Below, one piece after another: positions 1 through 6,560 of a stretch of 16,558 bases of DNA (positions are counted from its first letter, which is position 1; each line of letters begins with the position of its first letter). A program made the translations under genes and the position numbers. This DNA comes from DUZB01 sp964407525 (GTDB lineage Bacteria > Desulfobacterota > DSM-4660 > Desulfatiglandales > Desulfatiglandaceae). The notes under the pieces are model-generated. The model had not been told where the DNA came from, did no database searches, and saw only the letters and a program-made list of their open reading frames with translations. Location: contig CAYOWC010000087.1 of the NCBI GenBank assembly GCA_964407525.1, positions 1 through 16,558 on the forward strand. The letters run 5' to 3'.

Positions 1-3000
1 CGTTTGGACGAGAGAACGGACAAGCTTGGATAATACTTAAACCTGTACTTTTCGCCAAGATAGGGCAACATTGCGTATTCATGAAATATCGGATTTGTTT
101 CGCTTCCTGTCGAGTTGGATCTGGTTGTTTGAAACGCTGCTTTTTCGCCAGGACCCCATCTAAGAACCAGCATTTCAAATGGGATCGTATATATCGGTCC
201 ATCACCAATGACTATGATGGTTTTCTTATCCTCAATAACTTTTTCAAGAGGAGCAAATAGATTATGATAAAGAGAAAAAAGATCCGCCGGCTCAAGCGAA
301 AAAAGAACGTCGAGAGGTTCCCCGGACGCCACCTTTTCCGCACCGGCACGGACCTTTTGGGTTAAACTTAAAACAGCTTTACGGGGAATCGGGACGGACC
401 GCATTTGAAAAGAGGACTCCGTCACAGCGAATATGATGGTTCTGTCCCGTAAGAGCGCATAGGTAAGGAGTGCCTCTTTTGAATCGAGAATCTTTTTCTG
501 AAGATCGGAAACAGTGACAGGTTTTGGTGCGTTAAGCTCCATGAACCGTGGATATGCATCCCAGAGTTGCTTTTCCGCCTGCACCAATTGGCGGGTGGCT
601 GAATCGAGCTTCTTTTTCAAGTCCTCTGCAGAGGCTTCATAATCGCGGTTGTCGGTTGTCAGGGAATGGCTTTTGAGGCGTATGGCCATTATTCCGGCAA
701 GCAAGGATTCTCGATTTTCCTGCAATTTCAGAAACAACGGATCCTTGCCGAATGACTGAACATCCGACTGGCGAAGCAGTTCGCTGAATATTTTGCTCTG
801 CATACGTGAAGTGACGGCAAAGGCTTCCCGGTCATAACCTTTTGAAGGCGCTTCTTCATGAAGGCGAACCAATAGCCCGATAGTGGACGCATAAATATAG
901 GAAAATTGATTGAGAAATTGAATTCTATGCTGATCCTGGTTTCCCCTGGTTTGGGAAAACAGGGTATCCAACGTATCGAGCGCTCTTATGTAAATGGCCA
1001 GCGCCTCCAGGAGACGCCCCTGCTTTACAAGCACTTCCGCGAGGTGGGCGCCGTGGGTAACCAGATTCTCCGGTTCTCTGTTTTTCGTGGACATGATATA
1101 GGCCTTGTTAAGAAAATCTGCGGCCTTTTTCAAATTGCCCGTCTTTTCCATTAAAAAGCCTACATTATGAAGGCCAGATGCAATTTTGGGATGATCGGGC
1201 GCATAACAGGATTCCGCTATTTGAAACGACTTAAAACCGGTGCGTTCCGCTTCAATAAGTTTCCCTTGCCTTTGTAAGGCTATTGACAAATTTCCATAGG
1301 CATCAGACTGAAATTCCTTTAGCTTCCCATGGCTCCCGGTTTTTTCTATTCTGTCAATGGCCGTCCAAAACAGCTCGGCTGCCGATTGATATTTGCCTAA
1401 TTTAAGAAAAAGTAGTCCGCTGTTAACCAATGTTGCGACATACATGGGTTCCCTGTCCGGAGCCTTCCCGCTGTCTCCTGCAATTTCGATGCATTCATCA
1501 AGAACCTTGAGCGCTTCACTGCTCCGGCCCTGCTTCATCAATAATAACGCCAATGAATTCATGGGAGCAAGGATATCCATATCCTTGCCTTTTGCTCTGG
1601 TATGTATCGAAAGGGCTTCTCTTAATTTTGTTTCCGCCTGGGCATATTTCCCCAGCCCTTCCAACGCGAGAGCATAATTTGCCAGGATTACCGGCGTCAA
1701 AATATTTGTTTCTTTCCGATCCGTTATAATGCCATACGCTTTTTCAAAGAAAACCACCGCATTTTTGTATTTTGCCTGCGCACAAAGTGCTTGACCAAAG
1801 TTTCCAATAACAACGACGGCATATTCCGGGTTTAAGCTGTTTTTTTCCAATTCTGAAAGGGTTATGGAAAGCGCCGGTCGTAAGACCGCTTCAGCCTCTT
1901 CAAAGTCACAGGTATCAAGCATAACGCGGCCAAGGTACGCACGGGTTCGCACGGTGTCGGCGTTAGCTTCTCCCAATTTTTCTTTTTGAATGCTTAATGC
2001 CTGACGCAATAATACCTCTACTTCCTTCCCGGCGTTTGCGCCTGCGCCTTTGTTAATCTTGTTTTTCGCCAATAATACGCGGGCTAAATAGTATGAAATG
2101 TCGGCAAATTTGACGCTGTCCGGGCCAAATATCTCCCGTGCTTCCGGCTGCGTTTCTCTTAATATCTTTTCTGCCTCGCTATATCTTTTGTTTCCAAACA
2201 GGGCTTTTGCACGGTCAATTTGGAATTCTAGCTTAAGCTCGGGATCATCCCCTGTTTCCTTCAAAGCTTGTCCATAAAGTTTCTCCGATTTCCCGCGGCT
2301 CCCTTGGCTTTCATAAATATCTGCGGCTACCCTCTTAACCATGGCACGCATTGTATTCGCGCCAGGCCCCTTCAGTGTTTCTACGGTCTTCAAAGCCTGT
2401 TGGATAAACGGTTCCGCCTCATTAAATTTGTCCTGTAAAAAAAAAACGACCGCCAACCCCAGTTCGGCCTCGATCCGGTATTCCGGATCTTCCGCCAACG
2501 CAACAAGCGCCTTGCTATAGGCTTTCTCCTCTTCATGGTATTTTTTTTGCTCACCATAGATCATACCCAAAGTACGATAAGCAAGACCCGTTCTTGTATC
2601 TTCTTTGCCATATTTCTTCTCTGTTTTTTTGACCAGTAGCTTTGCCATGCGCTCGGCACGGACGATATCTTCATCCTTTATTCTAAGGATATACAAACAT
2701 CGGTCCTGGTACTTCTTGATCTGAGGATCAATGGCGATAATGCTCTCTTTGTTTTGCTTGCTAAGATCGATCAGCTCACGGATATTCGCGGCAAATGGAT
2801 GGTTTTGCCCAAAGCCCAAGCCCTCTTCCACCTCTTTGAGAAGTTGCTCGAAGATAACAATGGCTTCTTCATAGTTGCCTTGCCCCAACAAATAGAGGCC
2901 TTTTCTCTCCATGTTGACCATTTTAAAGGAAGGCGAATCATCGGAAGACTTTGCCTCAACGGAATGTCCAGTAAACCCTGTCATTAGAATTGCCAGCGTA

Positions 3001-3032
3001 AAGACGGGCAGAAGTAGGGAAAGTAATTTCAT
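1..3032 (-). CDS. Exported TPR-CHAT protein, C-terminus beyond the window
   Basis: One uninterrupted frame runs from the ATG at 3032 to the left edge (1010 codons, no stop). An AAGAGG ribosome site lies 6-7 bases before the start. Residues 1-27 form a signal peptide (MKLLSLLLPVFTLAILMTGF, then a VEA/K cleavage-like site), so the protein should reach the periplasm. Most of residues 40-760 are degenerate tetratricopeptide repeats, for example ALEGLGKYAQAETKLREAL near 450 and LFLKLGKYQSAAELFWTAI near 540. From about 835 the chain turns into a CHAT domain (caspase-like fold): LLTYALLRDRTIIFAV, then IIVIGDGPIYTIPFEML near 940, then a YYPSLSVL segment near 1000. The His and Cys expected for an active CHAT peptidase would lie past the edge, so activity cannot be judged. 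It starts 17 bases after the preceding TPR gene and is the last visible gene of that operon. TPR-CHAT is secure; protease function is inference. Confidence 0.9.
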   Translation of the reverse strand, partial: MKLLSLLLPVFTLAILMTGFTGHSVEAKSSDDSPSFKMVNMERKGLYLLGQGNYEEAIVIFEQLLKEVEEGLGFGQNHPFAANIRELIDLSKQNKESIIAIDPQIKKYQDRCLYILRIKDEDIVRAERMAKLLVKKTEKKYGKEDTRTGLAYRTLGMIYGEQKKYHEEEKAYSKALVALAEDPEYRIEAELGLAVVFFLQDKFNEAEPFIQQALKTVETLKGPGANTMRAMVKRVAADIYESQGSRGKSEKLYGQALKETGDDPELKLEFQIDRAKALFGNKRYSEAEKILRETQPEAREIFGPDSVKFADISYYLARVLLAKNKINKGAGANAGKEVEVLLRQALSIQKEKLGEANADTVRTRAYLGRVMLDTCDFEEAEAVLRPALSITLSELEKNSLNPEYAVVVIGNFGQALCAQAKYKNAVVFFEKAYGIITDRKETNILTPVILANYALALEGLGKYAQAETKLREALSIHTRAKGKDMDILAPMNSLALLLMKQGRSSEALKVLDECIEIAGDSGKAPDREPMYVATLVNSGLLFLKLGKYQSAAELFWTAIDRIEKTGSHGKLKEFQSDAYGNLSIALQRQGKLIEAERTGFKSFQIAESCYAPDHPKIASGLHNVGFLMEKTGNLKKAADFLNKAYIMSTKNREPENLVTHGAHLAEVLVKQGRLLEALAIYIRALDTLDTLFSQTRGNQDQHRIQFLNQFSYIYASTIGLLVRLHEEAPSKGYDREAFAVTSRMQSKIFSELLRQSDVQSFGKDPLFLKLQENRESLLAGIMAIRLKSHSLTTDNRDYEASAEDLKKKLDSATRQLVQAEKQLWDAYPRFMELNAPKPVTVSDLQKKILDSKEALLTYALLRDRTIIFAVTESSFQMRSVPIPRKAVLSLTQKVRAGAEKVASGEPLDVLFSLEPADLFSLYHNLFAPLEKVIEDKKTIIVIGDGPIYTIPFEMLVLRWGPGEKAAFQTTRSNSTGSETNPIFHEYAMLPYLGEKYRFKYYPSLSVLSSK

Positions 3033-3049
3033 CAATAACCTCTTGGAAA

Positions 3050-3673
3050 TCAGAACTCTATTTTCAACATTTCGAAGGACTCATTTGTATAGACAATTCC
3101 TCTGTTGTCTGATTTTGCTTTTCGGTACAATGGATCGGAATTCGGATTTTTTCCGAGGCTATCTAATATTTCCGAGAAATTGTTCAGCAAAACGGAGGGA
3201 TTACGACGGCCTTTCTGCCTAATATTGGAGGTTTCACCATTAAATTCCACCGGATACGTTTCATTCATTCTTAATGCATCACGGATAATTTTTTCAGCCT
3301 CCTCGTATTTGCCTTGTGCATACAGAACCACTGCAAGATTGTTTAACGTCAATAATGGCATTACTCCTATCTTCGACCATCCTCTCAACACTTCTTCAGC
3401 TTCTTCGTATTCACCATTTTTATAGAGCGAAATCGGAGTCATCATGAGAGCCATCGCCTCTTCATAAGCTTCTTGAATATCACTCCTCCTTTGTGTTTTT
3501 TCCTTATGCGCATCGGTCTGAATCTTTTTGCCTAATATATTAACAGCCTCGATATATTTGGTTTTCATCCGATCCGAATACTGGAAAGGGTCTTGCCCGG
3601 AAGAAAAGACGGGATAAACCACGATGAAAAAGATCAGGATCAGTTTAAAAGTAAAAGTATTCGCTGGTTTCAT
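3050..3673 (-). CDS. Small exported TPR protein
   Basis: A 207-residue protein. I place the start at 3673 rather than the upstream in-frame ATG at 3688, because an AAAGGAG ribosome site sits between the two, 5 bases before 3673. The N-terminus (MKPANTFTFKLILIFFIVVY, then SSG/QD) is a signal peptide. The middle holds about two TPR-like helical pairs: SLYKNGEYEEAEEVLRGWSK and LNNLAVVLYAQGKYEEAEKI. TPRs bind other proteins; no catalytic motif is visible. It lies 53 bases after the lipoprotein gene and 17 bases before the TPR-CHAT gene, so the three are almost certainly co-transcribed. The repeat style resembles that of its large neighbour, so it may be a partner or adaptor of the CHAT protein. 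I recognise no named family beyond TPR. Confidence 0.85.
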   Translation of the reverse strand: MKPANTFTFKLILIFFIVVYPVFSSGQDPFQYSDRMKTKYIEAVNILGKKIQTDAHKEKTQRRSDIQEAYEEAMALMMTPISLYKNGEYEEAEEVLRGWSKIGVMPLLTLNNLAVVLYAQGKYEEAEKIIRDALRMNETYPVEFNGETSNIRQKGRRNPSVLLNNFSEILDSLGKNPNSDPLYRKAKSDNRGIVYTNESFEMLKIEF

Positions 3674-3726
3674 GAGAACTCCTTTCAAAAAGCTATCCTT
3701 ATTATATAGCTGGATGATTTATTTAA

Positions 3727-4251
3727 TCACCTTTGCTCTTTAGACTTCCCTTGTTTTTCAGGTTGAGGTTCAATCAACCGCAAAACATTGTTAGGCTCAT
3801 GCTTTTCGAGATTATCTTGTCGCCATTCATCAAATGCCTCTAATCTCAGATTGCCCGGCATCGTCCAATCCGGTGATTTTAAGAAAGCCCAAACATACTC
3901 CCGCATAAAGCCATTGGTTTTTACCAAAACAAGTTCATCCAAGGTTTTTTCCGACATCTTGGGGTCACTTTGTTTCATTTCTTCCCATAACGCCGCCACT
4001 TCGCCGCGGGCAAAAGCTTCACGATCCACGGGATTGGATTCTTGATGCTCTGAATCCCATTTCACTAACGCCACCCCATAAAACACCCATACAGATCGAA
4101 CATTATCATTTACCAGGACCTGTTCTTGAACATTATCGTTTACCGCGGCCTGTTCACGGGCTACCGGGGTCGACACGCACCCCGCAATATTTATGGCTAC
4201 CGGAATCATTAACAAAAACGATAATTTCAACATCGAACATAGGCTTTTCAT
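3727..4251 (-). CDS. Predicted outer-membrane lipoprotein of unknown function
   Basis: A 174-residue protein starting at an ATG with AAGAGG 8 bases upstream. The N-terminus has a basic stretch, a hydrophobic core and the lipobox IAGC with Cys25. The residue after Cys is Val rather than Asp, which favours the outer membrane by the usual sorting rule. Residues 37-51 hold a short tandem repeat (VNDNV twice) from a 30-bp duplication. The remainder is soluble, with motifs such as VWVFYGVALVKWDSEH, and ends in a charged tail (QPEKQGKSKEQR). I do not recognise a family and see no enzyme signature. It is the first gene behind the promoter at 4426-4454 and leads the operon with the two TPR genes, so a role with them at the cell envelope is likely but unproven. 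Confidence 0.8.
   Translation of the reverse strand: MKSLCSMLKLSFLLMIPVAINIAGCVSTPVAREQAAVNDNVQEQVLVNDNVRSVWVFYGVALVKWDSEHQESNPVDREAFARGEVAALWEEMKQSDPKMSEKTLDELVLVKTNGFMREYVWAFLKSPDWTMPGNLRLEAFDEWRQDNLEKHEPNNVLRLIEPQPEKQGKSKEQR
4098..4157 (-). repeat. 30-bp tandem duplication inside the lipoprotein gene
   Basis: Two adjacent 30-bp units (4098-4127 and 4128-4157) share the start GAACATTATC and about 24 to 25 of 30 positions. The unit length keeps the frame and encodes the repeated VNDNV peptide just after the lipid-anchor region. It looks like an in-frame duplication in a tether segment that tolerates length change. Confidence 0.8.
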
Positions 4252-4425
4252 GGGGCAACCTCTTTGATTCTAACGATTGATGGTTTAGTTGACTTCAGAA
4301 CCACCCCACCGGCTATGCTGGGGGCTGTAGAAATAATTCGTTACAGGATTTCCAAATTCTGTTTTCACTACTGACCGTGGGAGTAATTGTCAACCGGCCA
4401 GGTTAAAGTACGTGAAGAAAACCGA

Positions 4426-4454
4426 ATTATACAGGTATTGTCAAGGTTTTTCAA
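4426..4454 (-). promoter_or_regulatory. Sigma70-type promoter for the lipoprotein-TPR-CHAT operon
   Basis: On the minus strand a TTGAAA -35 box (4449-4454) and a perfect TATAAT -10 box (4426-4431) are separated by exactly 17 bases. Transcription would start near 4419 and leave a leader of about 170 bases before the lipoprotein ATG at 4251. A TTGACA lies inside the spacer, only 7 bases from the -10, and cannot be its -35. The leader holds only a weak CCCCA/TGGGG hairpin. The promoter separates this operon from the cyclase gene upstream, which ends at 4527 without a visible terminator, so some readthrough from the cyclase is possible. Confidence 0.7.
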
Positions 4455-4526
4455 ATTTTTTTCTGTCAGTTCTTAAAGGAAAGGCAGGCCTATGGAAACT
4501 TGAATATTGGGGAGGCCAATTCGGCA

Positions 4527-6236
4527 TCATAACACTTGAAAAATGTCAACCTTTTTGGATTTTCCCTTGATCGGGGTGGGTGGCAGCTGTTTAACGGGAA
4601 TATCCTTATCTATCCCGGCTAATGTCTGCCCACTAATGATGATTTCGGTGTTAAACTGTTTATTGAGGCCCTGTAGGCGTGAGGCCAGGTTGACGGTATC
4701 GCCCACAAGCGAGTAACTTACACGGTCCCCGCCCCCAATGTTTGCTGCCAACACCTCTCCCGTGTGGATGCCGATGCCGTGACTGAGGGGAGCGTACCCT
4801 TGCCGGATCAAGCGTTGGTTTACTATCTTCAGCTTCCTGCGCATGTTGATAGCCGCCCTGACGGCGAGCTGCCTGTGATCCAGAACCGGAATAGGAGCTC
4901 CAAAGACAGCTTCAATCTCATCTCCTATGTATTGGAGCACAAGCCCCTTTTGTTCCCGAATAGCAGTAGCCATCTCTGTAAAATAACTATTCATAATCTT
5001 GACCACTTCCTTTGGGGGGATTGCCTCAACCATGGGAGTGAAATTTCTGAGGTCAGCAAAGAGCACGGTCACTTCTTTTATTTCACCATCCAAAGGAATC
5101 CGGCCGGACAGGATTTCGTCTCTCACTTCCCGGCTCACATACCGGCCAAATGTGTCCTTCACGCTTAAATACCCCTGAAAAAACCTGGGTAAACAGGCGG
5201 CTATCACACCTACCATTGCAGCCGAAGGCCTGAGAACAATCCCCCCGGCCAGGCAACCGATCATGAGAGCCGTCAGACTTGCTAATGCTACTATTCCCGA
5301 GACTAGCACTCTCAACAGAGAGGCCTTTCGTGTCAGGAACAATGTCAGAAATACCATAAGAACAACGGGCGCCAGAAGGGAATAGGGCCAGGGTGGTGCA
5401 AAGAAGAGCCGGCCGCTTCTTAAAGCCTCCACGACGCGAGCCTGGAAAATCACTCCTGGCTCATCTTTTACGGAGGCAGGGGTGGGATGATGATCTTCAA
5501 AGTCGAAGTCAGCCCCAATGATGACGACTTTGTTTGTAAAGGTGGATGGATCAGCCTTGAGGGCCTGTTGGAAGGTCAACGTGGGGATACGAGCCGGATT
5601 ACGCCAATCAGGGACTGCCTCTACGGGGGGGATGCCTTTAGCCCCTGCAAGAAACCAGGAAAATGAGTATAGCTTTTTGTCTCCTTTATCACCCAAAAAG
5701 GTCAAACCCTGTTTACGGCATACACCGTCCGGATCAGGAGTAAGATTGAGGTATCCGTAACCATTTGGCCCCAAAATCCTCTGATAAAGCAGGAAGGGTT
5801 CTTTTATCCGCCCGTTCCCGGCGATACCATAGCCGGAAATCAGACGACACTGTTTCGAGATCCTATTGAGTGTCTTAAATACCTTCTCGTCATGATTCTT
5901 GCTGATTCGGTTCAAAGGGAACTGGGGAAGGATCATATCTACCCCGATTGCCTCCGGCCTTCCGAGTTCGATCCTTTTTAATAGAGGCACAAGGTGGGCA
6001 CCCCATAATGCCAGCGGTATGCCGGCACTCGAATAATCGTTCTCTCCGATTAGAATAACCAGTGGGCCTTGGACCTCCCGGGGAGTCCCAAGAAGAGGGG
6101 CTATCTTATCAATGAACAGGCCATCTATACCTTTCCCAAAATCGGTGGAGGAAAAGATAAGCCCTGATACCACAGCGAAAAGCATGAACACCATGAACCA
6201 ATACGCTGTTTTGGCTTTCTCTCCTTCCAATCTCAT
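4527..6236 (-). CDS. CHASE2-domain class III adenylate/guanylate cyclase
   Basis: A 569-residue membrane receptor cyclase. Residues 12-30 form a first membrane segment. Residues about 35-280 are a periplasmic CHASE2 sensor (LVILIGENDYSS, AIGVDMILPQFPL, VVIIGADFDFEDHHPTP). About 286-350 give three more membrane helices. About 385-569 form the catalytic domain. Both metal aspartates are present (D395 in LFADLRNF, D439 in YIGDEIEAVFGAP), as are the asparagine and arginine of VGDTVNLASR (N516, R520). The two purine-selecting positions are not standard: Q435 stands where adenylate cyclases have Lys, and S509 where they have Asp or Thr. Product identity (cAMP, cGMP or other) is therefore open. The start has only a weak GGA ribosome site. 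The gene stands alone between two spacers and next to an operon of exported proteins. Class and domain order are secure; the ligand is unknown. Confidence 0.93.
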   Translation of the reverse strand: MRLEGEKAKTAYWFMVFMLFAVVSGLIFSSTDFGKGIDGLFIDKIAPLLGTPREVQGPLVILIGENDYSSAGIPLALWGAHLVPLLKRIELGRPEAIGVDMILPQFPLNRISKNHDEKVFKTLNRISKQCRLISGYGIAGNGRIKEPFLLYQRILGPNGYGYLNLTPDPDGVCRKQGLTFLGDKGDKKLYSFSWFLAGAKGIPPVEAVPDWRNPARIPTLTFQQALKADPSTFTNKVVIIGADFDFEDHHPTPASVKDEPGVIFQARVVEALRSGRLFFAPPWPYSLLAPVVLMVFLTLFLTRKASLLRVLVSGIVALASLTALMIGCLAGGIVLRPSAAMVGVIAACLPRFFQGYLSVKDTFGRYVSREVRDEILSGRIPLDGEIKEVTVLFADLRNFTPMVEAIPPKEVVKIMNSYFTEMATAIREQKGLVLQYIGDEIEAVFGAPIPVLDHRQLAVRAAINMRRKLKIVNQRLIRQGYAPLSHGIGIHTGEVLAANIGGGDRVSYSLVGDTVNLASRLQGLNKQFNTEIIISGQTLAGIDKDIPVKQLPPTPIKGKSKKVDIFQVL

Positions 6237-6306
6237 TCTGTTTCCAATCCTTCTGTCTCCTACAGTTCAACTCGGGTTCATGTCATGATTTATACCATGC
6301 GGGGGG

Positions 6307-6334
6307 ATAATATCCGCATCATCAGCCTGCACAA
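6307..6334 (-). promoter_or_regulatory. Possible weak promoter for the cyclase gene
   Basis: Minus-strand TTGTGC (6329-6334) and TATTAT (6307-6312) are 16 bases apart, about 70 bases before the cyclase ATG. The -10 overlaps the palindrome GGATAATATCC (6305-6315), which could be a binding site. The match is modest, and this call rests on position as much as on sequence. Confidence 0.3.
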
Positions 6335-6361
6335 GGCAAACGGAAGGGAGATGGATTATTA

Positions 6362-6385
6362 TGGAAACAGGTAGAAATGTTTCCA
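6362..6385. repeat. 7-bp inverted repeat, possible operator
   Basis: TGGAAAC (6362-6368) and GTTTCCA (6379-6385) are perfect inverted arms around a 10-base centre, about 130 bases upstream of the cyclase start and just upstream of its possible promoter. Spacing and symmetry suit a dimeric regulator, or a small hairpin in a longer transcript. No regulator can be named. Confidence 0.4.
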
Positions 6386-6560
6386 GGGAGGATCGGGATG
6401 CGATCGAATCACCGCTTTTGTTTCGGATGCGGCCTGTATTGAATAGAAGGAAGAGGGGACAGGTGATTATATTCCCGAGAGTCAACAGTCGATGACCGTC
6501 AAATCAGGTCGAAACGCCGGCAATCCTTATAGTACGAAAAAGGCCATCATGTTTCGCGCG

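Larger units (their letters stand above)
6237..6560. other. Intergenic spacer between the HdrA-MvhD and cyclase genes
   Basis: These 324 bases hold no convincing gene. A 72-codon minus frame (6267-6485) lacks a ribosome site and any family resemblance. The spacer contains an inverted repeat (6362-6385), a short GATCG/CGATC repeat (6391-6405), an 11-base palindrome GGATAATATCC (6305-6315) and a possible weak promoter for the cyclase. I see no GC hairpin followed by a T run after the HdrA stop. Confidence 0.6.

Noticed and set aside
4431..4443. TTGACA as the -35 of the operon promoter
   Set aside because: It is only 7 bases from the TATAAT. The TTGAAA 17 bases upstream is the workable -35.
6267..6485. 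72-codon minus-strand frame upstream of the cyclase
   Set aside because: It has no ribosome site, motif or signal peptide of good quality, and it contains the inverted repeat and candidate promoter.
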